This document shows positions 11,461 through 24,500 of a DNA stretch of 64,000 nucleotides, piece after piece. This DNA comes from Blattamonas nauphoetae (lineage: Eukaryota; Preaxostyla; Oxymonadida). The first letter of the stretch is position 1; each line of letters starts with the position of its first letter. Under the pieces are notes generated by a model that did not search any database, was not told where the DNA came from, and saw nothing but the letters and a program-made list of their open reading frames with translations. Where the stretch lies: assembly GCA_033064195.1 (NCBI GenBank), contig JARBJD010000330.1, forward strand, positions 1 through 64,000, read 5' to 3'. The position numbers were made by a program, and so were the translations under genes.

Positions 11461-12132
11461 GTCGATTGGTCGTAACGTAATGGGGATATGCTGACATCCT
11501 TTTCTACTCCACTTCACATTGTATATTATCCTAAAAGACTTCTTTTTTGCAAACAAATCTTAATGCGTGAGAAAACGACCCACTTTCTTTTATTGATTTT
11601 GTCTTCATTTGTTCAAACAGTTGTAATTTTGAGTTCATTTGTCACAGAAACAGAATAAAATTAAGATTTTCTATCGTTTGAGATTGTCTCTTCTTTGATT
11701 CTTTCTTTGAGTGGACAGATCTAGAGAGTTTTCATTCGTTTTTCTATTTCTGGATTCTGACTTCACACATTTCAAGTTTTCTTTCAGTAATTATGTTGAG
11801 GAAGATGCCAATTTTGAATGAATGAATGAAGTGATTGGAAGGATTGGGGGAAACTTAAGATCAACTCACGAGATCTGTCCACTCAAAGAAAGAATCAAAG
11901 AAGAGACAATCTCAAACGATAGAAAATCTTAATTTTATTCTGTTTCTGTGACAAATGAACTCAAAATTACAACTGTTTGAACAAATGAAGACAAAATCAA
12001 TAAAAGAAAGTGGGTCGTTTTCTCACGCATTCAGATTGGTTTGCAAAAAAGAAGTATTTTAGGATAATATACAATGTGAAGTGGAGTAGAAAAGGATGTC
12101 AGCATATCCTCATCACGTTCCGACCAATCGAC
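11461..12132. mobile_element. fold-back element, 262-bp inverted arms
   Basis: Bases 11461-11722 and 11871-12132 are long inverted repeats, with outer ends GTCGATTGGTCG / CGACCAATCGAC and inner ends AGATCT, around a 148-bp spacer. They match with very few differences. Immediately outside are GGGT on the left and CCCC on the right, then ATCT on both sides in direct orientation, a possible 4-bp target duplication. No coding capacity. It is a non-autonomous fold-back or MITE-like transposon of unknown superfamily. Confidence 0.75.
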
Positions 12133-12459
12133 CCCCATCTCCTCTCTTCTTTTTGTTGAACTGAAATCTGTTCATATCGTCAACAAAAGGTGGCACTCCA
12201 AATCGAAGAAAAAATCATGAGAAATGGAGGTTCGAACTGGAAAACATCCACAAGATGGGAACGAGATTTAATTGAAGACTAGACAGTTAAATCAAAGGAC
12301 TCAATGTCGTTCAATCTCACTCATAGAAAAACCAATCAACGTGTCCATCCATTCAGACGGTATCTGTCAATTTCTCCTCAATCCACATTGTATCATCCAA
12401 ACCAACTTAATGGACACACTCGAATTTTGAGCAAAAAGATTTTTCTGCAATAGATTTAA
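12133..12459. other. intergenic, nothing recognised
   Basis: No gene, RNA or repeat supported. It separates the fold-back element from the next MITE. Confidence 0.35.
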
Positions 12460-12461
12460 TA

Positions 12462-13054
12462 GTTGTGTCACCAAGGAGTCCCATGTCACCAACTTGGCCC
12501 TTTTTCAGGAAAAATCTAAATTGGTCAAACTAAGAAAAAAAAACTTTAAGAATTATTCTCCCACGCAATCCCAAGAAAACCTCAAAATACCCTCTTTTGT
12601 CAGAAGAAAAAAATCGTTTTGGCAATATCTCGACAACCAGTGAATCGATTTTGATGAAATTTTTCACTGAAACATTTTTTTGGTGAACCGAACATTTTGA
12701 AAAAAATGTGGGGACAAAATTCTGGGTATTTGGGAAAATCGAAAAAAAAAACATATTTTTCTCGACAAAACCTTCTTAGGAAAATAATCGGATAGTTTTT
12801 TGAGCAACTTTTGTCGAGATCTTTACGATCACAATGCATTTTGTGTGATTCAAAACGGATGGCTGGTTATGGAGAAATGAGGGCAAAAAGTTGAAAAAAA
12901 TGTGTGTATTCGTAACGATAAACGTATTTTCAGGTTTTCTCGGGATCGGGTGGGAGGATAATTCTAAAATTTTATTTTTTTCTTGGTTGGACCAAAATGT
13001 TCCCTCACAGAAAAAAGGCCGGGTTGGTGACACTGTACGGGTTGGTGACACAAC
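12462..13054. mobile_element. 593-bp MITE with TA target duplication
   Basis: The ends are GTTGTGTCACCAA and its complement TTGGTGACACAAC, directly flanked on both sides by TA (12460-12461 and 13055-13056). The inverted arms extend about 150 bp inward with many substitutions, including a conserved TCCCACCCGATCCCGAGAAA-like stretch. A TA duplication is the hallmark of Tc1/mariner-type elements. The interior has no transposase frame. It includes the dispersed CCAGCCATCCGTTTTG sequence found twice near 10 kb. Confidence 0.75.
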
Positions 13055-13189
13055 TACAATTAGATCTTGTCAATTCAATCATTTTCAGAGCGAGGAACCC
13101 TTTCTGAGAATTTTGATTGTTTGTTCTTTTGAAATGGGTTTGATCAAAAAGACAATTTTTTAGACAATCAACAAGACGATCGAAATGGA

Positions 13190-13770
13190 TTCCCAGATCT
13201 ATCAAATGTTACGACGAACATTTAAAAGCACGTCCCGAACGTGGAAATGGCTTGTCGACTATGTTTTCAACGATAGGAGAATGACATGCAACTGTCAACG
13301 GATACAAAGACCCATGACGATCAGCACCAAAAGAAAATACCCAGTTTGGAATTTTAAGAAGTGTTGCTCAAGGGAAATGCTTTATTCTTCCTGTTCAAAA
13401 TTGATCTGCGCTTGTTCACATCACAGTGAATCATTCAAAACGGTTGTTAGATGACGAGACAGGAGCGTGTACGAATGTGATAGAGGGCTTGTGGAGTCAA
13501 TTCAGACGATCAATACCAAGAAAGGGTTTTCGAGACAAATACATCCACGAGTATATTGATGATTGTGTCGGGAAGAAGAATCTCAAAATTACATTCATTC
13601 TATTCGTTCGTCATTTCTTTAGCATGACACCATCGCGAACTCCTCCAAACATTCCTATTGATGCAGAAATCACCGAAGAACAAGACCCAGAAACACCGAT
13701 TCTCGACATTGATGACGAAGAAAGCGCATTTGATGACGGTGGAGATGCTTCAGACTTTTCTCCACATTAA
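13190..13770 (+). pseudogene. Merlin (ISXO2-like) transposase relic with core deleted
   Basis: The last frame (from about 13427 to 13770) begins VNHSKRLLDDETGACTN, followed by IEGLW and a basic segment. This is the C-terminal catalytic signature of eukaryotic Merlin/ISXO2-like DDE transposases. It ends in an acidic tail. Just upstream, in another frame (13220-13350), is a small Cys-rich segment with CNCQR, PMTI, VWNFKKC like the N-terminal zinc ribbon of the family. The middle of the enzyme, with the first catalytic aspartates, is absent: the ribbon passes almost directly into the VNHS segment. It is therefore an internally deleted non-functional copy. Terminal repeats and the expected 8-9-bp duplication were not found. 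Confidence 0.65.
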
Positions 13771-13974
13771 CTCTCATTTCACTACATAATTTCTGGAAAA
13801 TTTAGCATATTTTTCGAAAAAATTTGATCGAACCCATACCGATTTGTATGACTTGTTCTGATCTAAAGAAGTGTTTCAGCGCTAGAGAGATGAATTTGAT
13901 GATTAAAGGATGTTTCAGTTGTGTCCATAAGGTTGCCATGAACCGAAACATTTCACAAAATGAACAGTGTTCTA

Positions 13975-14343
13975 GATGGGGGACACAATTATTTAACGGG
14001 ACATAATTCACTTTTCTCGATAAGTATACATTTTTTGCATCCAATTTTTAAAAATAATATAGGTGAGATTATCTGACACAACATGTCAAGGACGAGAAAA
14101 GATACAAATTCCTTCGGAAAGAGAAAACTTGAATGTTGTGTCATCTTTCGATCCTCTCCCCATTCATCGACCACTCATCAAGAAACTCTATTTTCTCTTT
14201 CCGAAGGAATTTTTATCTTTTCTCGTCCTTGACATGTTGTGTCAGATAATCTCACCTGTAATATTTTCAAAAATTGGATTCAACAAATCCATAATTATCG
14301 AGAAAAGTGAATTATGTCCCGTTTAAGAATTGTGTCCCCCATC
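13975..14343. mobile_element. 369-bp palindromic MITE flanked by TA
   Basis: The left end GATGGGGGACACAATT is mirrored by AATTGTGTCCCCCATC. TA lies immediately outside on both sides (13973-13974 and 14344-14345). The arms continue inward for about 150 bp (ACGGGACATAATTCACTTTT and CTCACC/GGTGAG blocks), so nearly the whole element folds into a hairpin. It is non-coding and Tc1/mariner-like by its target site. Its termini differ from the 12462-13054 element, so it is a separate family. Confidence 0.75.
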
Positions 14344-14345
14344 TA

Positions 14346-15580
14346 TTATTGTTATCGAGTGAGTGAAATGTTTATTGAATTTAAAATTAACAAGTCCTTT
14401 GGTGAGAATCCTGAGCGGATATTCAACAATCACGACTTCTTGAATTCGTGACGGAAGTATTTGGGAGAAAATTTTTGAAAACTTGGCAGCGTACCCCAGC
14501 TCTGAAAAGAGATGTAACTCTTATTTTTTTGACAATTTTTGAATGAGGAGGTCTCTGACTGCATAAATCTCAAAAATTTCTGTGACAGATGATAGAATAA
14601 AAAAGTTGGTGTAAATTCGATCGAAGCTTCAAAACTATAATCTAGTCCAAGAAATCATCTTATTTATCGTTTTACTTGTAAATGAATCAACTGATCGACT
14701 AAAAAACAACTAAAAACTGAGAAAATGAGGAGATGACAAAATGTGTTTTTTCTTGATACTAATCACAAATGGACGAGATGAATCGATTCCTGATGTTTTT
14801 CTTGGCCTATGGAGCACATGACAACTCCAAAAAAAGAGATCCAGAAGCTGAATAGGTGATGTGGTGAAGTGGGTGTGTGTCGGGAAGAGCGAAATGAATG
14901 AGTGAGTCACACCAAGGAATATCCTTGTCAGAATCTCGTCCAACAGCGACCTGTCAAACACAGATCGCCGAAAGAAGAATACGAAGAAGTGATGGTCAAG
15001 ACAGAAACGATGAAAACACGACATGCGAAATGAGAGTCGATGAAGGACGTGATACGAGAAGTGTCAGAGCGATGTGAAAACAAGAGTGGAAGTGAGAAGG
15101 AAGAAGCGTGTTGAAGTGGAAGACAAACGATGTCAACAGATTTGAACACAAAACCTGCATAAGATGTCAATTCCAGCGACGAGCGAAGGAGAACGATGGT
15201 GGTTGAAATGTGACTGTCCTGGTTGTTGTGAGGGAAGGAAAATAGGGATTGCAGTTGGGACAGCGGAACATTGTGAAAGTCCCCATTCCAGAAAATTGCA
15301 TTGTGACTGTTTAGTGAGGTTGATTGTGTTGCTCAGTGATTCGTTTGTCGTTTTGTTTGTTGAAGTGATGAGCAGAAAGAATCGCATGAGATGCGATCTT
15401 TCTTCCGTTCGTTTCTCGTCTTGAGTAAGTCGAGAGGAGTAAGGTGAGATGAGGTCAAATGATGAGTGTGAGAAAAGACGAAATTATGATTTTGAGCGAG
15501 ATGAGATCAAAGGATGAGTGTGTGAGATGATGTTTGTGAGGTTCAGTGATGAGGGTTCGAGATGATGCAATGGATGAGTG
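14346..15580. other. intergenic, 3-prime flank of the 3632-residue gene
   Basis: No supported gene. From about 15430 to 15560 there is a degenerate repeat of GAGATGAGATCAAAGGATGA, partly duplicated. The last bases are the downstream flank of the minus-strand gene that ends at 15581. Confidence 0.4.
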
Positions 15581-18500
15581 TCACGGATGCAAGACGACGT
15601 CGTTGCCATCTGATTTCTTCTCAGTTTCTGCTCGATCGTCTTTCGTCTTTCCGTTGAAGTGTTGCGAGATGCTCGCCAGTGTCGGTCGCTTCAGAGGATC
15701 AATCTGGAGGCAGTTCTCGATCAGCTCCGCCATTTCGGGAGACACACGATCCATTTTCGGAAGAATACCACTTCCCAGTTGTCGCTGAGCGTTGATCGCA
15801 TCGATCTCCCCGAAGGGAACAAGACCAGTCTCAATTTCCCACAAGACAAGGCCGAGCCGAAAAACCGTCCCATGACTTGCATCCACAATCTCCTTTCCAT
15901 CTGCCTCTTCGGGCGGAACCCACCGCTGCTCCTCGTTCTGTCGAACTTCCCCCTTCTCTCCACCTTCTACCTGTTGATGTGAAATCGTGGCGACGTCTTT
16001 GGGAGTGTTGAGTCGGAAGAGGATGTCGTCATTCCCATCAAACAGAACCCAGTGCGACGTCAGCTTCGACAGGATCTCAGAGTGCGGCTTCTCTCGCGCA
16101 AGAAGCACCAATCCACGCGTGATCTTCTGCTTCACTGCTGTCTTGTCCATCGGCTTCGGATTGAACGTGTTTTGCTGTCTGTGGAGTCGGCTGTAAAGCG
16201 TCTCTCGGACAACAACATTCATTTCTCCAACTTTCTCATCTCGAATAACCACGGCCTTCAGTTCTTGCTTGCTTGATTCCAGTTGTTTATCCGTTTCGAG
16301 AAGAGGGACAACAGATGCCGTCTTGTGCTTTTCCTCATTCGTCGAGCACGAGTCGTTGTCGGAGAATGTGAGAGCGCTGTTGGCTTTGATCATGTTGACT
16401 GATTGGTCGAAGTGATTCTCTCCGAATTCATCAAACTTGATCTCAACTTGATTCAATTCTTCTGTTTCACGTTCAGAATCCTTCTTCGCTTGCGCTTTCC
16501 TGTGGCGTCGACAGAGCAGAACAATCATGAGGAGGAAGATCACGAGAAGAGTCACCACAACTCCAATAATGATCGGAATCATCGTTTTCATCATCTCCTT
16601 CGTGTATGCTTTCTTTTCCGATGCTGCTGTCACCTTCACGAGGAAGTCGGATGTCACCAAGCCATTTCCATACTTCAGACGACCTCGCCATTCGTTCGCC
16701 TCTGTCAGTCTCGAAAGATGCGTCGTCAAACTCAGCGTGAGATTCAGATGCGTCTCGTTCCAGAATGTCGTCGGAGCAGAGGAGAGATCGACAACGGTTG
16801 AGTCTGTTTCGTTCCCTTTCGAGAAGATCTCAAGCAACAACGAGCACGGAATCAGTGTTGTTCCTTTGAGGCTGATTGAGAAGACTCCTGTTTTCCGATC
16901 TTTCGAAGACGAGCACTCATTCTCAGCCAGTGTCGGGATGAACAGAGGAGCATCCACATTCACAACGGAACTTGTCAGCTTGCAATCCGATGATGATATC
17001 CATGTCGACGACCCTTCTTTGAAACCATCTCCACCTGACAAGCTCAGAACCTGAATTGTGGACTGGTTTGAGCAAGCAATGTTGCGATGGAAGGATGGGA
17101 AAAACGAATGGTCGATTGAGTTGTCTTCAAAGGCAGTTGTGTGCAGAGACACTGATCCTCCATCCACAACCAACGCACCAGTCGGCAGTTGAGCGAATGT
17201 CGTTCTGACAACTTTCGTTGATGAGTTCGTCAGTTTCACCATTCCACTCGACCAGCTGCACAAGTCTTCTCCATTTGACTCTTCACTCCCCAACACTCCA
17301 TCAAACATGCAGTCCCGAAGTGTCAACAGCGATTTTCCATTAGAGGCTGTCAGAAATGTTGATCCAGTCCAGTCCGACACAGAAACAAAGCCCATCTCAG
17401 CGGATTCAAACGAAGAAAGCGAGATCAGAGGACACGAAGATGAGAGACACAGAAAAGATGTGTTCGAGAGACTCATCGTCCCTCCACTCACTTTCACAAC
17501 TGCGCTTTCGATATTCTTGTTCCGAGTCACATTCACTCCTTTCAACACCAAGATCCCTCCTCTGTTCTCAAACACTCCTTCATCCGATGACAGCGTGGAA
17601 CCATCCAGATTCACAACAAGCTCGCTGATCGTCAGATAATCAAGTCCATTTGATTCACCATTCACAATCTGACCCTTCCCAACCACCAACAGTGATCCAG
17701 AATGTCGCAACGAGCTCAAAGCAACATCAATTCCATCAAACTCCATTTTGGATCTGAGTTCGCCATTTCCAGAGATCTTCACTGTTCCTTCTTTTGTCAA
17801 CCCAAATCCAGTGTCAACGGCGCGGCAAGGAAGCTTCACATTCCCACACAGCGGATGGTCTTCCGATGTCGATGTCGTCTCAACAACAATCTCACTCTCT
17901 GTTCGACCATGGAAGCAGTACAGAAGCGAGAATGGGTTGAACGAGCTGTCAAATGTGAGTGTCGACGGATCTCGCTCGATCATCACACTCGACAGAGCAC
18001 AGCTCGAATTGAATGTTCCTGACCAGCTCTCCTCTTTCTCCGACAACGAATCAACTCCTTTCAGCAGAACCCAATGAGACTTCCCATTCGACAAGCTTCC
18101 AACCATTTTCGTGTTCTTCATCGAAACGGGATGTGTGTCTGACAGCGAGGCAACGAGGATAGAAGGACCATCTGAACTTCGTGAAACTTGGTCGAACGAG
18201 CAGGACTCAATCATCACGGAGCTCGAAGTGGAGAAGAGAGAAGTCGTTGTTCTGATCGAAGACGATGTCACTCCATTCATGTTCAGAGAACCAGCTGACA
18301 TTTCGATCAGATGAACATTCAGAACCGATCCCGATACAGACGATAGCGAACAGGAGAGAAGAGAGAGTGAACATTGAGTGGAGGCAATGAATGATTCTGA
18401 TTGACGAGTCGATGAGAAGAGGAGAGAGAGCGTGTCGAGTGTCAGATGAGATTCGGTCGACAGTGCGTCACAAATCACTTCAATTCGTCCATCTTCTGAA

Positions 18501-21500
18501 AGTCTCAGCTCAGACAAAGACGTCTTCCCAACAATCGAGAACATTCCCTTCGCGACCAGAGTGGTCACAAGAGACGCAGAGTTGACGATCGTCATCGATC
18601 CAAGATTCGCTGATTGCATTCGCTCCAGTCCAAAGTGAAGTGTTTCGCAGAAAAGGAAGAAATGCCCACATTTCAAGAAAGGCCATCCAGACTCGTCCAC
18701 TTCCACGCTTTCGGCGATGTCAACCAGATAAGGAAGAATCGAGCTGTTCACTTCACTCTTCGTGTCGTCTGCCCAGATCGACCGTTCTTTCGATCTGTCC
18801 CAGCTTCCTTTCCACAACTCTTCCCGAATCATCGAATCCAAATTGTTGCCGAGAAGATACACATCAATCCCTGCTGTTGATTCAGTGGTGTTCTGAGTCT
18901 GTGCAGTGTTCTCAAATGTCAGATCGGTCATCGAATAATCGAAAGAAGGCGTGGAGGTTGTGTTCACAAGTTCCATCCAAACACAACGAGATCGACCTGA
19001 ACAGCTGCACGATGAGAACGTCAGATTGTCAAGCTTGAACGAACATCCTTCCAACACAGATGCAACAATCACTCCTGCCAGCGAATGTGTCGAAGTTACA
19101 GAAGAGAAGGAAGTGTTGCTCACACCCAGATTCGCTCCTTCGTTCACACAAACCAAACAGTCAGCAATAGAAGTCTCAAGTGCCACTGAACTGTCTTGCA
19201 GTGAGAGTGATGAAGAAGAGTGACAATCAAACAGCGATCCACTCTTCAGTGCTTCAATCTCCACATTCATCGACTTGATTTCTGCTTCCTTGCTCACTCC
19301 AAACAATCCTGATTCTGTGTTTCTAATTGTTTCTCTTTCGTTGATCGACAGAGTGTGTCCTCCTCCATTCAATCTCACTTTCTTGTCAAAAACCATTGAC
19401 TTCACTTGTTTCACGTCTCCTTCCACTTCGATCGTCACATCGGTCTTCTCTCCAAATCGCTTCCAAAGCGACGGCAGAGACTTGCACGGATACACCGACA
19501 GTCCACACACCGACATGTCCGACCACTTCGGGTTCAGATGGCCAGTCGACTCCATCGGAGTGAAGTACAAGAAGAGGGGCACGAGAGGCAGGAAGCCTCC
19601 TTCTTTCCCAACAAACTGAGTCGCTGACGACGAATCTTTTTTCCAAGTCAGTTGTAGACAATTCTCGATCACTGATCTGCTGAGTTTTGGGTGAGAGAGG
19701 AGGAGATAGTGTGATGTGATTCCTGTCGACACACATTTCTCGAATGATGAGTCAGCCGAGAGGAGGAACGACGAAGTGTCGGGGAGAAGAGAAATGTCAA
19801 GCACACCCGATCCATCAACATTTGTCGAAGAACAAGATACAAATTTGGTCGCTTTGAACACAACAGAACATCCTCCTCCAACACTTCCAGACAGAACTGA
19901 TCCTGAGCAGGATGAGGTGAATGCGGTGAACGAACAGGATGTCACAGAGAGAGACGCAGTGTTGGCCAAGCTGATGAAGGACGATGATGACAACGACATG
20001 GCCACATTGGAGAAGTCCAGCATCGAAAGAGACAGAGAATGAGCTGGCGAGACAATGAACGACCCAGACTCAGAAACAGTGATTGCGAGAGCAGATGACT
20101 TCGATTTCAGTGTCTGTGATGTTTGGGTTGTGGATAGCGACGAGCTGAGAGTGATTGCGGAGGAGATGACAACAGACGATGACGAGTCTTTCAGTTGAGA
20201 CCATCCATGCGACAGAGACGAACATGGCAATTTCTCCCTCCCACAATTCGCGTGATCGAAGAACGACGAATCAACTGCAACATCTCCCGCTGAGTGACCA
20301 AACATGAAATAGGCGAGCGGGCCAGAGTGTTCGGGTGTCGTCTGATCCTCACCCAAAAATTGATTCAATTTCAGAAGTGACAGATCATCCTCGCTTCCAA
20401 ATGTCCCATCAAATGATTCTTCAGTCACAGTATTCCCAATTCCGGCTCCCTTCAGCAATACATCTGTCCCTTCTTTCCCTTCAGTGACAATCAAAGACAC
20501 ATACTTCATGACAACATCACTAGACGAGAACGAGTCCTTCGAGATGTGGATCACACGACCTTTCTTGCTTGATTCCTCGTTGCAATGAGAGAACGAGACA
20601 CTGTGCAGCTTCATCGTTCCCGACGATGTCGAACGAATCAAACTACCAGAATCGGCGGTTGAGAGGGAGGAGAACGAGACGTCAGTCAGAGAGAGGCAAC
20701 TCGATGAAGTGAGGGTAAAGAGCGACGATGCTAACGTTTCACTGTCAAGAGCCTTCTCAAAGTCGACTGACTCAATTGTGAGAGATTGGGTGGTCAGACT
20801 GAAGGAGCCAGACGACGTGACGGACAAAGATTGGCGAGTGAGCGACGTGAACGATGTGATGGCGAACGAAGAGGATGTTGGAGTGAGTGATTGAGAAAGA
20901 GAACTTGAAGTGTTCAGAAGCAGCTTGTTCGTTCCCGACTTCTGTTTCAGGAATGCCTTCTCAAACGACGAGCAAGGCAGAGCAATCAATCCACAATTGT
21001 TGTGGTCCATTCCTTCAGAAGCCACAAAGATCTTCTCCTCAGTGTCTGAATGAGGGAACCAGCTCCACAGCAGACTCTCCTCCTTCGCTTCCTCCTTCCC
21101 CACAAACAGGTTCTTTTCTTGTTTCGTGAATTGACGATCCACTGGGACTGCGAGTGTGCTTTTCAGGAAAGAGAACGGAGAACTTGAAGCTGTCGACGTG
21201 ATGTCTTCTGTCTCAACGAAAACGATGGATCCCGTTCCATTCGACACGATAGAAGTCAAAACACAGTCTGAGCTCATGGAGAACTGCGATCCGAGTGAAA
21301 GATGAATCAGGGTTCCAGCCGTGGCGTGTGTGAATGTGAGAGATGCGAGTGTTGTCTTGAAAAGAGAGAGGATTCCGTTGGACCCAACGTCAATCAGACG
21401 AACGAGATTCTGTCCGAGAGTGGTTGTCGAGCCAATCTTCCCGATTTCGCAGGAAGTCAGCGAAAGAGTGCCTTGTGGAACAGAGAAAAGACATGCTGTC

Positions 21501-24500
21501 TCGCTCGTCGATGACAGAACGAACGAGAGCGATGTCAAATCAAGCGAAGCAGCCACTCCATCAACCTCAATCCATCCATCCGATGTCTGCGTGACAGTGT
21601 GAACGGTTGAAGAGGACGAGTTCATCGTGACGTCAGTCGAGACAGAAAATGGTTCTTCCAAAGTGAGAGAGTCGTCCACCAACACTGTCGAGATGAGACG
21701 AGAAGAGGCCGAGCGGAAAGCAGAATCCAACGACGAGCATCTCAGCCGAGCAGAACCACAATTCGGATGAACACTGTCTGCGTCATTCGCCAGACCGGCA
21801 TGCACTTCATCAGCAGGCAGAAGAAGGTAGAACAGCAGCGATGACTCGAAGAAAGGATCGACACTTTGGAGACTGGTGTCTTGAGCGACGAACTGGAGGA
21901 GAGGAGTCGAAGCAGTGTCAAAGTGTGGCCAGAGGAGAGGGGAGACGGTGTGAGATAGGCGAGGCGAGCGGACGAGGACGATGGTGCCATTCGAGTTAGA
22001 GTCGGATCGGGACGAGTCGGCGAAGGAGACTGCGTCAAAAGTGATCGTTCCTTCCGTCGACAAGTCCAGAAGAGGACACATCGTCGCTTGAAGCTTCGAG
22101 AAGTGCGCTGAGACGAGTGAGAGCGATTCTGAACCAGCGGAGATGGCAATGAGAGGAGCGGTGAAGATGGCTGGGTTCGTTGAGTCGCGTGTCGTGTTGA
22201 ATGTGCACTGTGAGATCATTACAGGGCCAGACGATGTTTTCACAAGCGAGCAAGCGTGTATGTCATCCTCCTTCGAGATCACAGTAATGTCCAGCAGTTC
22301 GAGTCCAGTTGCATCTCCCAACAGCTCAAACACTCCACAACCAGCTTTCGATTTGATGTCCAGATTCGTCACTTTCAACTTCGCCTGATTGTGCACTTGA
22401 AACAGGAAGCTTCCAACAGCCATCGCTTCATCAATCTCAACCAAACTTCGAAGAATGGCTGCCTGAACTGGTGACTTCGCTGATGTCCCTGTGACTGTCA
22501 CATCCTGATCAGAGACTTCAACGCTCTTTTCTGTGTACGTCGTGTTGTGCACAAACTGGATCGTCTGCTGGACAGCCGATCCATCCAACGCTTTCTGCTT
22601 CAGAAATTGGATGCCAAAGCCAAGTGTGGCACAGAATGTCGATGTCCATTTGCATGCTATTTTGTCTTTCCCACTCGGGTTTCCAAACAGGTCAGGCTCA
22701 CTTCCATTCACGGACACTTTGGGCGATGGGAGAAGTTTGTTTTGGATCTCGTCTTTTTCATCCTCGTCGATGCCAAGTCCTTCAACAACAACTCTGAAGT
22801 TGTTGGAGTGGGAGCCTCCTCCGAACGATGAGATTTGCGAGAGAGTCTTTCCTGAGAAGACAGAGCTTGCAACAAACACATCGTTTCCCTCTTCTGCGGA
22901 ATTGTTCTCAAAACGAGCATCGTCAGACGACGAGGAGAAGAACTTGAGAGGGTTGGAGTTGGTTGTTGAGCCATTCACAAAAATCGCTCCTCCCTTCCCT
23001 GTCGGAGTCTCAAATGTCCCATCCATTCCAATTGCTTGACAGTTCGTGAAAGTCGCATCGAATGTTGACGAAGATGAGTGGGTGATGGTTGCTGTGACTG
23101 AGTTGCTAACTTCAATCGCCAGTGCTCCTCCATTCGTCGCCGAACAATTCTCAAAACACGACAGAGTGCACGTCAGTGTCGTCTTCTTTGCGTTCAGCAC
23201 AGCTCCATTCGAAGACGATGTGATCCAGAAGAAATGCATCGATGTGAATTCCACTGTTCCACCTGTGCTCTCGATGAACGAGTGACTCCCAAAATCGATT
23301 CCAGTTTTGGTGATCCTCGTGTTCTGGATCGAAACTGAACCTCCCGAGTTCCGAATGAAAGAATCTGAATGCTGATCATTTGTGAAAATGATGGCTGTGT
23401 AATAGAAACTAAGTTTTGCCGAGTCCTGAACGACAAACGGGCAATGCTGGATCGAGTATGGCACTGTGAAAGATCCTTCCCAAACTCTGAAGTAACTCTT
23501 CCCTTTCAGAAGAATCTCCTCCTTTCCATTCAAGTCGAGCGTGAAATGGGCATATCTCATCGTGAACCGCTTGTCGGTCAAAGTGATGGCTTTGAGAGGA
23601 CCAGACTGAGCAGTAGCGAATGTGATCGTAAGAACTGCGGTCGTTGCAGACAGTGTTTCCATCAGATTGTTGAAGGATGTGAAGAAAGAAGAAGGTGTGC
23701 CTCGAATGAAACGGTTTCCGACGGGGAAATCGAACGAATATGCATAAAGAAAAAGCGGCATGGCATCAAAAGATGAAGGTGAAGCGTCGAGGAGACAGTG
23801 GGGTTTGGTGCTGATAGACCGGGCAGAGGTGAGTGACAACTTTTCAGAGATGAACCCAGAGAAGGCCAAGTCATTTCCGAAAGATGTCAGAGGAACGTCG
23901 GTAGTTTTGTTTGCGAGATTGTTGTGGAAATACGTGTATGGCATGATGACTTGAGATAAAGAGCCAGATGAAGTGAAATCGCAGCAGCCTGCTCGGCCAG
24001 AAGATGTGCAGCGACCAAAATCAGACTTGTCAATCGAAATAAGACCATTGGTTGATGAATCAATCACACCTCCCCCACTTCCCGATTTTCGCTTTATTTC
24101 CATGAACCAGCAGTGCCTGGCGGAGAATGTGGTTGTCCCAGAAAGTGAGAAGGCAGCTGTCTGAGTGAGTGAGATCGTGTTCAGAACTGACTGCTCGAAA
24201 GTTGCTGAACCAGCAGAGAACGAGAAGAGAGCGACAGTGTGGTCGGCGATCTGCTCAACCCAAACATTCGAAACGCGAATCTTGGCTGAGGCTGAGTCGA
24301 GAGAGACGAGAGTGGCGGAAGAAGAGGAAGGGTGGAGAGAGAGCGACGTTAGAGACACATTCCCACTTCCACTCACCTTCATCCCTTCCGTTTTGATTTG
24401 GCTGAATGTCGTGCTGTTCACATCCCATCCCATCCCTTGAAACTCAACTGAAATCGCAAGTGTGGTTTCTGCGAGAGGAAAAACACCAGAGTCAACATGA

